NCBI GenBank assembly: GCA_035509315.1 | Contig: DATJLS010000054.1 | Span: forward strand, 1 to 64,000 | Source of the DNA: JAKAWQ01 sp035509315 | GTDB lineage: Bacteria > Pseudomonadota > Alphaproteobacteria > Acetobacterales > Acetobacteraceae | Reading direction: 5' to 3' | DNA length: 64,000 nucleotides | Shown: piece after piece, positions 34,971-44,696 of the stretch | Layout of the letters: each line of letters opens with the position of its first letter | Numbering within the stretch: the first letter of the stretch is position 1 | Program-made: the position numbers and the translations under genes | Notes under the pieces: model-generated | Told to the model about the DNA's origin: nothing | Seen by the model: the letters and a program-made list of their open reading frames with translations, nothing else | Database searches by the model: none

Positions 34971-36026
34971 TCAGGCGATTCGCCGGCGGAGGAAGCGGCG
35001 CGACGGCGCCTCGACATAGAGATGGACAAGGGCGGTGCCGGACGCGAGCAGCGCCAGATAACCGAGGATCGCCAGCGCGGAAGCAAAAGGATGTGTGGGA
35101 GCGATCATGGCAGCGAGATCACGCGTGCCCTTCTGCACCGGTGCCTGCATGAGATAAAGCGAATAGCTCGCGGAGCCGATGACCACGAGAGGTCGGCAGG
35201 CGGTGATGCGGCCGATGAGATTGGTGCGCGTGCTGGCGGCGAGGATGAGGACCGGGAAGAGCAGGACCGGCATGAAGCTTGCCAATGGAAACCCGAGCTC
35301 GAAGGCGGAGGTCGCGAGCGCCAGCAGCGCGACGAAAGGCGGAGTCCAGGAAATGCGCTCGACCGGCAGCACATCGGCGATTCGTCTCAGCAGGCACCCC
35401 ATGAGGAATTCGATCAGGGCGCGGATAAGCGCTGTCGCACCCAGAGTCTGGTTCATCGTTTTGTCGAAGACGACGAGATAGACGCCGCTCAGCGCCAGGA
35501 GAAGGGCGGCAAGGGCAAGGATGAGGCGCCATCGTCCGAACCGTGCGAGAGAGATCGCGGCGAGCGGAAAAAAGAGATAGCAGAACCATTCGGCGCTGAT
35601 CGACCAGGCAGGGTAATTCCAGCCGAGCTTGTGCGAAAGACCCCAGGTCTGGAGCATCGCGAGGTCGATGAGCAATTGGTGAAGGCGGAAATTCCGCGGG
35701 TCGAGCGCGATGGCACCGAGATAGGGGGCTGCGACAAGCATTGCCAGCAGCAGCAGCAGCGTGAAGAGATAGACCGGATAGAGACGGGCAAGGCGGAGGC
35801 CGACGAACCGTTTCAGCGTCGCCAGCGAGGGCTTGCGAAATTCCGTGGCATGAACATGCCAGATCACGAAGCCGCTCAGTATGAAGAAGAGATCCACCCC
35901 GAGATAACCAAGCCGGATGAGCGGCAGGGCGCGGCCGATATGAAGGGGCGAGAAAGGACCGATATCGTAATGAAATGTGACGACCCAGATCGCGGCGATG
36001 CCGCGCAGGCCGGTGAGCCCGTCCAT
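34971..36026 (-). CDS. Membrane acyltransferase, OafA/YrhL family (acyltransferase 3)
   Basis: The 351-residue protein has about ten hydrophobic segments. It starts MDGLTGLRGIAAIWVVTFHYD, in which the histidine is a conserved family residue, followed by LGYLGVDLFFILSGFVI, WSISAEWFCYLFFP and the late SASYSLYLMQAPV. Such enzymes O-acetylate surface polysaccharides. I chose ATG 36026 because the family N-terminus begins there. It stands alone. Confidence 0.85.
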   Translation of the reverse strand: MDGLTGLRGIAAIWVVTFHYDIGPFSPLHIGRALPLIRLGYLGVDLFFILSGFVIWHVHATEFRKPSLATLKRFVGLRLARLYPVYLFTLLLLLAMLVAAPYLGAIALDPRNFRLHQLLIDLAMLQTWGLSHKLGWNYPAWSISAEWFCYLFFPLAAISLARFGRWRLILALAALLLALSGVYLVVFDKTMNQTLGATALIRALIEFLMGCLLRRIADVLPVERISWTPPFVALLALATSAFELGFPLASFMPVLLFPVLILAASTRTNLIGRITACRPLVVIGSASYSLYLMQAPVQKGTRDLAAMIAPTHPFASALAILGYLALLASGTALVHLYVEAPSRRFLRRRIA

Positions 36027-36368
36027 CCGGCCGTGACCGCGGAGGGAAGAGGCCGGAGGGACGGGGGGATGGCGGGTTCTGCTTGCGCTCCTTTCTGCCT
36101 TCTCAAGGCGAGGCCGCTTCGGTCGTGAAGTGGGGGCGGGCCAGGGCCCGTGTCGCCTCTGTGACCGCGCTGCGCGTGACGCCGGGCCTGCTCCATGCGT
36201 CATGATTTTCCATGCAATTGCAATTTGCCCTTCGGCCGATCCCATCGGGGCATGCCCGGGGGTATGCCGGTTGCGCGACGCTGTCCGGAACGCTGTTGCG
36301 TTCTTTGACTGAGACTGACGCGGCCTTTCTCCGCACGCTTTTTCGAAGTTGTTTTTCGAGGCAGGGTG
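36027..36368. other. 342-bp gap upstream of the acyltransferase gene
   Basis: The gap holds the presumed acyltransferase promoter region and the 3' flank of a small stress-type gene. I found no convincing promoter, repeat or RNA gene. Confidence 0.4.
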
Positions 36369-36653
36369 CTAAGAAATTTCTTCATCCTCCCAGCAATGGG
36401 CAGTCTCCGCCGCATGGCGTTCCCAGGTTGGATAACCGGTGGGGCGTGCGTCGTGTCCGCGCTGATGGGATGGCGGACGGCCACTCTTCTGGTCCGGGCG
36501 GTCCGAAGGGTGGCGTCCGACGATGCCCGTGATGCCGGTATGCGATGGCGGATCACTGGCCGGGAAACTGTCGTTTACGATCTCATCCAGCGGATCATGG
36601 GGCAGAGTCCCAAGATTTTTGCGCGATTTCTGCCCTTTTTCTTTTTGCGCCAT
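36369..36653 (-). CDS. Small hypothetical protein with SFPASDPP motif
   Basis: The 94-residue hydrophilic protein contains DPLDEIVNDSFPASDPPSHT (about 22-41), a motif I recognise from many short alphaproteobacterial hypothetical proteins (…SFPASDPP…). No function is known to me. GGAG lies 8 bp before ATG 36653; ATG 36665 is the alternative. Divergent to the GsiB/17M-like gene. The Pro/Arg-rich rest is probably disordered. Confidence 0.6.
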   Translation of the reverse strand: MAQKEKGQKSRKNLGTLPHDPLDEIVNDSFPASDPPSHTGITGIVGRHPSDRPDQKSGRPPSHQRGHDARPTGYPTWERHAAETAHCWEDEEIS

Positions 36654-36940
36654 GAGCGTCTCCATTCTGAATCTGGAGAAGAGGAAGAACAGGAGATGCA
36701 GAGTATTCTTCCTGCTTCTTCCTTCGACGTGCGCACGCGAGATCGGGATTGCAAGGCCGATAAGTGATCGGTTCGTGAGAATCTCCCGCCGCCTTGCGGG
36801 TTCTCGCGGAGGCTCCCACGTCTTGTATGCATCTTGCGTGCTCTGCGCGCTGAACGTGCCGGAGAATGTGTCGGAGAGCGTGCCGGAACGGGTGCGGGCT
36901 CCGGCCAGCCGTAATCATTCCGATGATGTGAGAGGGTGAT

Positions 36941-37603
36941 ATGATGGCAACAATGCGTGAATCGGCGAGAACGCGCTATCGGGCACGGGAGGCAGTCGGT
37001 GTCTTCGCGGATTCTGAAGCCCTGGTGGCAGCGGTCGAACAGCTTGAACTTTCCGGATTCGACCGGGCAGCGATTTCCGTCTTCGCGTCCGACGAAAAGG
37101 CAAAGGAAAAGATCGGACGAATTTGTCACACTTCATCGGAAGCGGAAGATGACGAGAGGGTGAAGCGAACTGCGTACGTGTCACCGGATTCGCAGGCCAT
37201 CGGCGCGGGTGCCGCGGTCGCGGTTCCACTCTATCTTGCCGGCATCACCGGGGCCTTTGCCGTGGTCGCTTCTGGCGGCACGCTTGCGGCGGCGATTGCC
37301 GCCACACTCGGCGGCGGCGCGGCCGGGGCCGGAATCGGCGCGCTCCTCGCAGGCGCGGTGGCGCGGCAGCACGCAAGGTCGGTCGAGGAACGGCTGGCCC
37401 GGGGTGGGCTTGTGCTCTGGGTAAGCGTGCCGGACAAGGAGGCCGAGAAGCGCGCGCTCGCGGTGCTGGAGCGCTGCAATGGCGGAGATATCCATGTTCA
37501 TGAGATCACGCGTCAATGGGGCGCGGCGCAGAGGCCGCTTGCGGATGTCCAGCCGGACCCGTTCCTGGAGCGGGGTCCAGGCCCCGCGGCAAGTAAGAAT
37601 TAG
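36941..37603 (+). CDS. General-stress-protein-17M-like protein (YflT/DUF1269-like)
   Basis: The 220-residue protein begins with an alpha/beta domain (AVGVFADSEALVAAVEQLELSGFDRAAISVF, shown in part) typical of stress proteins such as YflT. A hydrophobic Gly/Ala-rich hairpin follows at about 85-140 that could insert into the membrane, and then a domain with GLVLWVSVPDKEAEKRALAVL. GAGAGGG precedes ATG 36941. A stress role is by analogy. Confidence 0.65.
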   Translation: MMATMRESARTRYRAREAVGVFADSEALVAAVEQLELSGFDRAAISVFASDEKAKEKIGRICHTSSEAEDDERVKRTAYVSPDSQAIGAGAAVAVPLYLAGITGAFAVVASGGTLAAAIAATLGGGAAGAGIGALLAGAVARQHARSVEERLARGGLVLWVSVPDKEAEKRALAVLERCNGGDIHVHEITRQWGAAQRPLADVQPDPFLERGPGPAASKN

Positions 37604-37624
37604 AGTGGATCTGGAGGAAATCCC

Positions 37625-38440
37625 GTGCCGGCCGTGCCGCGCCACGGCGAGCGCTCATCCATGACCCTTCCGCCCGACATTCAGGCCCCGGACATTCGAG
37701 CCATCGTGTTCGATGCCTATGGCACGCTCTATGATGTCCAATCGGTGGAAGGCGTCACGAACGAAGCCTTTCCCGGCCACGGTGAATTCATCACGCAGGT
37801 CTGGCGGCTGAAGCAGCTTGAATATACCTGGCTACGCTCGATGATGGGCGTGTACGAGGATTTCTGGACCGTCACGAAAGACTCCCTTGCATTCACGCTG
37901 ACGACGCTCGGGCTCCAGGCTGACACGGCGCTCTTCGAGAGGATCGCCGAGGCCTACAATAGCCTCGCATCCTATCCCGAAGCCGTTCCGGCGCTGCGGT
38001 CGCTCTCGCGCTATCACCGGGCCATTCTGTCGAACGGCAGCCCGGAGATGCTGCATGCTCTGGTCCGCAATAGCGGGCTCGAGCCCGTGATCGAGACGAT
38101 CATCAGCGTCGATGCGAAGAAGGTGTTCAAGCCCGATCCGCGCGCCTATGCGCTGGTGGAAGAGGAGACCGGGTTCAGGCCGGAAAACGTGCTCTTCGTC
38201 TCCTCGAACGGTTTCGACATCAGCGGCGCCAAGAGCTTTGGCTTTCACGTCGCCCGGATCGAGCGGATCACGCCCGCGTCACTGCGCAAGGAACTACAAG
38301 GCGGACAGATCGGTCCCTTGACCATGTTCAAGGCGCTTCGCACCCAGGCCGAGAATCTCGGTTTCCCGCCCGATTTCGTCGTCAATTCCCTGAGCGGCTT
38401 GCCCGCGCTTGCCGCGCGCGGGTTCGCCCCCGCGCGTTGA
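37625..38440 (+). CDS. Haloacid dehalogenase type II family hydrolase
   Basis: The 271-residue HAD enzyme has the nucleophile motif IVFDAYGTLYDV (Asp in the first DxY), the Ser motif LSNGSPEML, the conserved Lys in KKVFKPDPRAY and the acidic motif VSSNGFDISGAKSFGF, all as in L-2-haloacid dehalogenases. GGAGGAAATCCC precedes GTG 37625; an ATG at 37661 is also possible. Whether it removes halogen or phosphate is not certain from sequence. Confidence 0.85.
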   Translation: MPAVPRHGERSSMTLPPDIQAPDIRAIVFDAYGTLYDVQSVEGVTNEAFPGHGEFITQVWRLKQLEYTWLRSMMGVYEDFWTVTKDSLAFTLTTLGLQADTALFERIAEAYNSLASYPEAVPALRSLSRYHRAILSNGSPEMLHALVRNSGLEPVIETIISVDAKKVFKPDPRAYALVEEETGFRPENVLFVSSNGFDISGAKSFGFHVARIERITPASLRKELQGGQIGPLTMFKALRTQAENLGFPPDFVVNSLSGLPALAARGFAPAR

Positions 38441-38480
38441 GTTGCCCGCGCGTTGAGTTGAGCGTGAGCAAGAGGATGCG

Positions 38481-39149
38481 TCAAAGCAGGCCGGCCGCGA
38501 GATTGACCGAGAGGGCGAGGATGACCGTGTTGAAGAGGAAGGAAAGAACTCCTTGCACGGTGGCGAGCCGGCGGAGCTTGCGCGACGTGATCTGAACATC
38601 CGAGACCTGGAAGGTCATGCCGAGGACGAGCGAGAAATAGAGGAAATCCCAGTAGTCAGGCAGAGTCTCGTCGGGAAACTGAAGTCCGGCATCGATCTCC
38701 GTGCGGCCCGTGCTCGTCGCATAATATTCGTGGGCGTAACGATAGGCGAAGGTGACGTGCGTCATCAGCCAGGAGGCGAGAAGGGTCGCGACCAGAAGCC
38801 CGAGGCGGAAAGCCGTGGCCCCCTTGCCCGCGGGACCGATCGCGGAGAACTCGCCGACGATGGCGGCAAAACTGAAGGTGATGCCGCCGACGGTCAGGGC
38901 GAAGATGGTCCATTCGCCCTCTTCCTGGGCCGCGGCATAGCCGGGCATCTCAGCCGGATCGGCGGTCGCGAAACGGGCGGCGCTGGCAATGAGAAAAAGG
39001 ATCACCCCGATATCCCAGCCGAGGATCGCGCGCGTGAGAGAAGGGAGCGAGCGCGGCAGGAGGAACCAGGCGACAATCCCGGCCGCTGTGCCGCCAAGCA
39101 GAAAGGGGCGGGCCCGGAGCGCGCGCCAGAGCGTGCGAAGGGGTGTCAT
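38481..39149 (-). CDS. DUF1345 membrane protein
   Basis: The 222-residue protein has about six hydrophobic helices and the DUF1345 signature near its end (DYWDFLYFSLVLGMTFQVSDVQITSRKLRRL, shown to locate the family). Function is unknown. ATG 39149 is chosen at the domain start; the frame opens earlier. It is convergent with the dehalogenase gene. Confidence 0.85.
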   Translation of the reverse strand: MTPLRTLWRALRARPFLLGGTAAGIVAWFLLPRSLPSLTRAILGWDIGVILFLIASAARFATADPAEMPGYAAAQEEGEWTIFALTVGGITFSFAAIVGEFSAIGPAGKGATAFRLGLLVATLLASWLMTHVTFAYRYAHEYYATSTGRTEIDAGLQFPDETLPDYWDFLYFSLVLGMTFQVSDVQITSRKLRRLATVQGVLSFLFNTVILALSVNLAAGLL

Positions 39150-39513
39150 GGCGCGAGAGGATAGGGAGCGATCATGACGCGAATGTGCACCCGCTCCATG
39201 TCCCGGCGAAGCGATGAAACGGGAAGGGGCACAAGGCTGGAGAATCGAAGATTGAGAATCGTTGACGATTCCCGTTGACAGCCTGCCCAGCGCGGCGGAA
39301 CTTCGGCGCTCGCCGGACACGTTCTGGCCTAGGAAACGACGGGAAGACCGGGATGATCCAAGGAAGAACGAGGGCCGGACCGCGAGGTTTCGCAGATCAC
39401 GGATTGCGCTCTCTCTCCCGCCTCGCGGCGGAAAAGCGGTGAGTGAGCCCGACGGGCCGGGGACAAGGCGTGAGCCCGCTCTTCGCGCCATCGCGGCTTC
39501 GGGGAAGAGCCCC
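39150..39513. other. 364-bp divergent intergenic region with palindrome
   Basis: The only structure I see is GAATCGTTGACGATTC at 39256-39271, a perfect 6-bp inverted repeat with a 4-base spacer, preceded by a second GAGAATCG. It could be an operator for the MFS-led catabolic cassette. The rest shows nothing clear. Confidence 0.4.
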
Positions 39514-40791
39514 GTGATCGTCGTTCCGGCGCGGGCGATCTCGACGACAAGTCTGGTCTTCGCCCTGCTCTGCGGCAATGCCGTCGTCATGTATATCGAC
39601 CGGACGAACATGGCGATTGCGGCCCCACTCATTCAGCGCAGCTTCGGGCTCGACAATGTCTCGCTCGGTTTCGCCTTTTCCGCCTTTTCGATCGCCTATG
39701 CGGCGCTCATGGTCGTGGGCGGGCGCCTCGGCGATGGGATTGGCGCGCGGCTCGGGCTTACGATCTGCGGCGCGGTGTGGGCGGTCGGCACATTCATGAC
39801 CGGGCTCGCGGGCGGGCTTCTCGGCCTCGCCGCGGCACGCTTCCTGGTCGGCACGGGTGAGGCCGCGGTCTATCCGATCTCGTCCTCCGTCATCGCGCGC
39901 TGGATCCCCGAAGATTGGCGCGGCTTCGCGCAAGGCGCGCTGCATGGAAGCGGGCGCCTCGGCGCCGCGGCGACACCGTTTGCGGTCACGGTGCTGATCC
40001 TTGCCTTTTCCTGGCGGCTCGCCTTCCTCATCCTCGGCGCCGCGAGCCTGCTCGTCACTTTCGTCATTCTGGCCTATCTGCGCGACGATCCGCGCCAGCA
40101 TCCCGGCATCACGCGCGCGGAGCTAGTCCGCCTCGGCCACCACGAGGAAACGCCCCATCATCGCTCCATCGGCCGGCCGCCGCCGCTCGCGTGGGCGGAT
40201 TTTTGCCGTCGGGTCTGGCCGGTCACGGCGATTTCTTTCTGCTACGGCTGGTTCTCCTGGTTCCTGTTGAGCTGGGTGCCGCTCTATTTCACGCATGTGC
40301 ACGGGCTCAATCTGAAGCATGTCGCTCTGTTCTCGACCCTGGTGCTGACCGCCGGCGTTCTCGGTGAAGTGTGCGGGGGTCTCGCCACGGATGCATGGCT
40401 GAGGCGCATCGGCAATGCGCGGCGTGCTCGGCGCGATGTCGTGATCGCCGCCTTCCTCGCCGCCATACTCTGCATCCTGCCGTTGCTCTTCACCGCCAAT
40501 CTGCTCGCCGACACGATCTTCCTCGCGCTCGGCTATTTCATGATCGAGCTCGCCGATTCCTCGATCTGGATGCTCGGGATGGAGGTCTTGCCTTCCCACA
40601 CGGCAACCTCGACGGCGACCGTGAATACCGGCTTTGCGCTCGCCGGGGCTGTCTCGCCCCTGGTGGTGGGCTGGCTGCTTGACGTGACGGGCGGAAGCTG
40701 GAGCGATGTCTTCATGGTCTCGATCCTCGTCCTCCTGCTCGGCCCTGTCGCCGCCTGCCTGCCCGCGCCGGCGCGGAGCGCGGCGGCATGA
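39514..40791 (+). CDS. MFS transporter, anion:cation symporter (organic-acid) type
   Basis: The 425-residue, 12-helix permease shows the ACS-family features YIDRTNMAIAAP, GGRLGDGIGARLGL and RFLVGTGEAAVYPISSSVIA, typical of tartrate, phthalate or sugar-acid carriers. GTG 39514 with GGGGAAGAG upstream is my start; GTG 39439 is possible. It overlaps the PrpD gene (ATGA), and with the following dehydrogenase suggests uptake of a hydroxy- or tricarboxylic acid. Confidence 0.85.
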   Translation: MIVVPARAISTTSLVFALLCGNAVVMYIDRTNMAIAAPLIQRSFGLDNVSLGFAFSAFSIAYAALMVVGGRLGDGIGARLGLTICGAVWAVGTFMTGLAGGLLGLAAARFLVGTGEAAVYPISSSVIARWIPEDWRGFAQGALHGSGRLGAAATPFAVTVLILAFSWRLAFLILGAASLLVTFVILAYLRDDPRQHPGITRAELVRLGHHEETPHHRSIGRPPPLAWADFCRRVWPVTAISFCYGWFSWFLLSWVPLYFTHVHGLNLKHVALFSTLVLTAGVLGEVCGGLATDAWLRRIGNARRARRDVVIAAFLAAILCILPLLFTANLLADTIFLALGYFMIELADSSIWMLGMEVLPSHTATSTATVNTGFALAGAVSPLVVGWLLDVTGGSWSDVFMVSILVLLLGPVAACLPAPARSAAA

Positions 40792-42236
40792 GCATGAGCG
40801 AGGGCATGGCCGGGGAGGTGATCGCGGGCGCGTCGCCGCTGCTGCTCACACGCCATGTCTCCGGCTTCATCGCCGCCGCGCATGAGGGAACGATCCCCGA
40901 TCCGGTGATCGCGGCCGGGCGAAAATCGATCCTCGACGGGCTCGGCCTCGCGGTCGCGGGGACGGCGAGCGAGGCAGGGCATATCATCACCGAATATCTG
41001 CGCGATCTCGGCGTGGCGGATAGCGGTGTACACCGGGCGGCGAGCGTGCTCGGCACCGCGCTCCGCCTGCCTGCGCGCTTCGCGGCCTTCGCCAATGGTA
41101 TTGCCATCCATGCCCATGATTTCGACGATACCCAGCTCGCGGCGGCGCCGAACCGGGTCTATGGCCTCCTGATGCATCCGACCGCGCCGGTGCTCGCCGC
41201 GGTGCTTGCGGTCGCGGAGCGGGAGCGAAGTTCCGGCGCGGCGCTCGAAGAAGCCTATCATGTCGGCATCGAGATCTGCTGCAAGATCGCCGAGGCAGCC
41301 AATCCGCGGCACTACGAGGACGGGTTTCACACCACCGGCACCTGCGGCGTGTTCGGCGCGGCGGCGGGGATTGCGAACCTGCTTCGCCTCGGCGCCGAGG
41401 AGGTGGCGACGGTGCTCGGGCTCGCGGGCAGCCAGGCAGCGGGCCTGCGCGAGAATTTCGGCACGATGACGAAGCCGTTTCATCCCGGCCGCTCGGCGGA
41501 AAGCGCCGTGCTGGCGGCCGATCTCGTCCGGCGGGGCTTTTCCGCCACCCACAATATCCTTGAGGCGCGGCGGGGTTTCTATCACGCGGCCTGCGGCGGT
41601 TATGACGAGAGCGCGATCCACGACAGGCTCGGCAATCCCTGGACCTTCGCGAGCCCCGGTATCTCGATCAAGCCGCACCCTTCCGGCTCGCTCACCCATC
41701 CGGCGATGGCGGTGATCCTAGATCTCGTCACGCGCCATGACGTGCGGGCCGACCAGGTCGAGCAGATCCGGGTCGGGACCAATCGCCATATGCCGACGAC
41801 GCTTTTGCATCACGATCCGCGGACCGAGCTCGAAGCCAAGTTCAGCATGGAGTTCTGCGCGGCGATCCTGGTCTTGCGCCGCCGCGCCGGGCTCGGGGAA
41901 TTCACCGACGAGACGGTCCATCGGCCCGAGGTGCGGGCGATGATGAGGAGGGTCGATTTCTATGTCGATCCCGAGGCCGAGGCGGCCGGATACCACCGCA
42001 TGACAAGCCTTATCGAGATCATGCTTGCGGATGGCAGGCGTCTCACCGGCCGCGCGGATTTCGGCAGAGGGAGCCCCGCCAACCCGATGAGCTGGGACGA
42101 GGTCGCGGCGAAATTCCGCGAATGCGCGGATCATGGCGGCCTCGCCCCGGCGCGGGCGGAGGAGGTGATCGCGATGGTCGAGGATCTCGCGTCGCTGCCC
42201 GATATTCACGACCTGACTTCCGCCCTCACGGCTTGA
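40788..42236 (+). CDS. MmgE/PrpD family protein
   Basis: The 482-residue protein matches the MmgE/PrpD family (2-methylcitrate dehydratase, itaconate decarboxylase and related enzymes). Seen are SILDGLGLAVAG, ANGIAIHAHDFDDT, HTTGTCGVFGAAA, KPFHPGRSAES and ISIKPHPSGSLTHPAM. The exact reaction cannot be read from sequence. The start overlaps the MFS stop and a dehydrogenase follows after 32 bp. Confidence 0.88.
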   Translation: MSMSEGMAGEVIAGASPLLLTRHVSGFIAAAHEGTIPDPVIAAGRKSILDGLGLAVAGTASEAGHIITEYLRDLGVADSGVHRAASVLGTALRLPARFAAFANGIAIHAHDFDDTQLAAAPNRVYGLLMHPTAPVLAAVLAVAERERSSGAALEEAYHVGIEICCKIAEAANPRHYEDGFHTTGTCGVFGAAAGIANLLRLGAEEVATVLGLAGSQAAGLRENFGTMTKPFHPGRSAESAVLAADLVRRGFSATHNILEARRGFYHAACGGYDESAIHDRLGNPWTFASPGISIKPHPSGSLTHPAMAVILDLVTRHDVRADQVEQIRVGTNRHMPTTLLHHDPRTELEAKFSMEFCAAILVLRRRAGLGEFTDETVHRPEVRAMMRRVDFYVDPEAEAAGYHRMTSLIEIMLADGRRLTGRADFGRGSPANPMSWDEVAAKFRECADHGGLAPARAEEVIAMVEDLASLPDIHDLTSALTA

Positions 42237-42268
42237 CGCAACACCACGCTCGCGGATGTGAGAGAGAC

Positions 42269-43381
42269 ATGACGGTTCGCACCCACAAGATCGCTGCCAT
42301 TCCCGCCGACGGCATCGGCCCCGAGGTGGTGGAGGCCGCGCTCGCGGCGCTCGCGGCGCTCGCCGAAACGGATGGTGGTTTCCGCCTCGATGTGCAGCAT
42401 TACGACTGGGGCAGCGCGCGCTATCACCGCACCGGCCGCTACATGCCGGAGGATGGGCTGGAGCTTCTTCGCGCACATGACGCGATCCTGTTCGGCGCCG
42501 TCGGCGCGCCGGACGTGCCGGACCATGTCAGCCTCTGGGGCCTGCGCCTGCCGATCTGCCAGGGGTTCGACCAGTACGCCAATGTGCGGCCGACGCGCGT
42601 CTTGCCCGGGGTGAAAAGCCCGTTGCGGGATCTCGCGCCAGGCGCGCTCGATTGGCTCATCATCCGCGAGAACAGCGAGGGCGAATATGCCGGGAATGGC
42701 GGGCGCGCCCATCGCGGCCTGCCCGAGGAAGTGGCGACGGAGACAGCGATCTTCACGCGGCGCGGCGTCGAGCGGATCATGCGCTATGCCTTCGCCTGCG
42801 CGCAAGCGCGGCCGCGCCGGCACCTGACGGTGGTGACGAAGAGCAACGCGCAGCGCTTCGGCATGGTGTTCTGGGACGAGATCGCTTCCATGGTCGCCGC
42901 CGATTTTCCCGACGTGGTGTGGGACAAGGAGCTGGTCGATGCGATGACCGTGCGCATGGTGCGCCGGCCGGAGAGCCTCGATACGATCGTCGCGACAAAC
43001 CTGCATGCCGATATTCTCTCGGACCTCGCGGCCGCGCTGGCGGGCTCGCTCGGCATCGCGCCCACCGGCAATGTCGATCCAGAGCGTCGCTACCCGAGCA
43101 TGTTCGAGCCAATCCATGGCAGCGCCTTCGATATCACGGGCAAGGGAATCGCCAATCCGGTGGCGAGCTTCTGGACCGCTTCTCTCATGCTCGATCATCT
43201 CGGCGAGCGCGCAGCGGCCTCGCGGCTGATGACGGCGGTGGAGCAGGTGTGCGCCGCCGGCATCCTCACGCCCGATCTCGGCGGCACGGCGCGGACCGGG
43301 GATGTCACCCGGGCGGTATGCGAGGCGCTCGGCGGCAGCAACGCGCCTGGGGCTTGCGACGGAGCCCGCAGCGCAGCGTGA
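42269..43381 (+). CDS. Tartrate/D-malate-type dehydrogenase (isocitrate/isopropylmalate DH family)
   Basis: The 370-residue enzyme has AAIPADGIGPEVV, ANVRPTRVLPGVKSPL, IIRENSEGEYAG, VVTKSNAQRFGMVFWDE, the metal-binding VATNLHADILSDLAAALAGS and EPIHGSAFDITGKGIANP. The substrate loop resembles DmlA/tartrate dehydrogenase rather than LeuB. It probably decarboxylates a 2-hydroxy diacid with NAD. ATG 42269 has AGAGAG just upstream. Confidence 0.87.
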   Translation: MTVRTHKIAAIPADGIGPEVVEAALAALAALAETDGGFRLDVQHYDWGSARYHRTGRYMPEDGLELLRAHDAILFGAVGAPDVPDHVSLWGLRLPICQGFDQYANVRPTRVLPGVKSPLRDLAPGALDWLIIRENSEGEYAGNGGRAHRGLPEEVATETAIFTRRGVERIMRYAFACAQARPRRHLTVVTKSNAQRFGMVFWDEIASMVAADFPDVVWDKELVDAMTVRMVRRPESLDTIVATNLHADILSDLAAALAGSLGIAPTGNVDPERRYPSMFEPIHGSAFDITGKGIANPVASFWTASLMLDHLGERAAASRLMTAVEQVCAAGILTPDLGGTARTGDVTRAVCEALGGSNAPGACDGARSAA

Positions 43382-43394
43382 GGGGAGCCGACGC

Positions 43395-43457
43395 ACTAGC
43401 CATTTGTTTTCCCACGTGATTCAGACCTACGGTGATTCCACCTTCGATCATCACGTT
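43395..43457 (-). repeat. R repeat, copy 5 (lacks the second stem)
   Basis: On the minus strand it reads AACGTGATGATCGAAGG, GGAATCACCGTAGGTCTG and AATCACGTGGGAAAACAAAT, then diverges before the GAGCGGGAT stem. It has the same orientation as the GST gene, whose stop is 56 bp away. Confidence 0.7.
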
Positions 43458-43512
43458 GCGGGCACGGGGCCGGCGGGTCGGCTACCTGCAGACCCACCGG
43501 AAGACTGCCGAG

Positions 43513-44388
43513 CTAACTCGCGACCGCCAGCTTGTCCTCTGTCCGCGTCTCAAAGTCGCGGGCGTCGTGGCGCTCATGCAGTTGGCTTGAGGGATCGCCC
43601 GTGACCCGATTGACCATGCGTCCGCGCTGGACAGAAGGCCGTTTGCCGATCATGTCGGCCCAGCGCTGGACGTTCTTGTATTCCTGCACCTGCAGGAATT
43701 CGGCGGCACCGTAGAGCCAGCCCTTCGCCAGCCCGCCATACCAGGGCCAGACGGCGATGTCGGCGATTGTATAATCGCTGCCGGCCAAATACTCGTTTTC
43801 TGCTAGGCGACGGTCGAGCACATCGAGCTGACGCTTCACCTCCATCGCGAAGCGATCGATGGCATATTCGATCTTCGTCGGGGCATAGGCGTAGAAATGG
43901 CCAAGTCCCCCGCCCAAATAGGGCGCGCTACCCATTTGCCAGAAGAGCCAGGAGAAGCATTCGGCGCGCGCGCTCGCCTTGGTCGGAAGGAAGGCGCCGA
44001 ATTTCTCCGCGAGATAGAGCAGGATCGCGCCGGACTCGAAGACCCGGATGGGCGTGGGGCCGCTGCGATCCATCAGGGCCGGGATCTTGGAGTTCGGGTT
44101 CACCGCCACGAAGCCGCTTCCGAACTGCTCACCTTCCCCGATCCTGATCAGCCAGGCATCGTATTCCGCTCCGGCATGGCCGAGCGCCAGCAGCTCCTCG
44201 AGCATCACCGTCACTTTCACGCCGTTCGGCGTGGCGAGCGAGTAGAGCTGAAGGGGGTGGCGGCCGACCGGCAACTCCTTTTCGTGCGTGGGCCCTGAGA
44301 TCGGGCGGTTGATGTTCGCGAACTGGCCGCCGCTCGGCTTGCTCCAGGTCCAAATCTTCGGCGGCGTGTAATCGTCCGAACTTGTCAT
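43513..44388 (-). CDS. yghU: Glutathione S-transferase family, YghU-type disulfide-bond oxidoreductase
   Basis: The 291-residue protein has the long N-terminal extension of YghU (YTPPKIWTW, GGQFANINRPISGPTHEKEL), the NPNSKIPALMD and FESGAILLYLAEK segments of the thioredoxin domain, and a helical C-terminal domain (YTIADIAVWPWYGGL). YghU-type enzymes bind two glutathiones and reduce small disulfides. Start ATG 44388. Confidence 0.9.
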   Translation of the reverse strand: MTSSDDYTPPKIWTWSKPSGGQFANINRPISGPTHEKELPVGRHPLQLYSLATPNGVKVTVMLEELLALGHAGAEYDAWLIRIGEGEQFGSGFVAVNPNSKIPALMDRSGPTPIRVFESGAILLYLAEKFGAFLPTKASARAECFSWLFWQMGSAPYLGGGLGHFYAYAPTKIEYAIDRFAMEVKRQLDVLDRRLAENEYLAGSDYTIADIAVWPWYGGLAKGWLYGAAEFLQVQEYKNVQRWADMIGKRPSVQRGRMVNRVTGDPSSQLHERHDARDFETRTEDKLAVAS

Positions 44389-44696
44389 TCTCGATGCTCC
44401 AAAGGTTCAGATCACCCCGGCTTTCGGCGAAGCTGAGGCATCCCGCCTACATTTCGGCAGGAGGCCCGGCGTGGAACGATCCGCCGGCCGCCTTGAAGTT
44501 GATCGCCAAACAAAGCGAGAGCGCGCTGATCACGGATCACCGCGCCCTCAAGGGATATAGGGCTGCTGCGAGCGATCCGCAAATTGCCCTTGTTTTGATC
44601 CGGGGCGCCGCCAGTCTGATTGACCGGGGCAAGCTGATTGACTGGGGCAGGCGCGCCGCATCCTACGAAACGCGGCGCGTCCTTCTCCCCGCGAAC
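44389..44696. other. 308-bp gap upstream of the GST gene
   Basis: It contains a tandem near-repeat GATTGACCGGGGCA/GATTGACTGGGGCA around 44615-44650 and otherwise nothing I can name. Confidence 0.35.
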
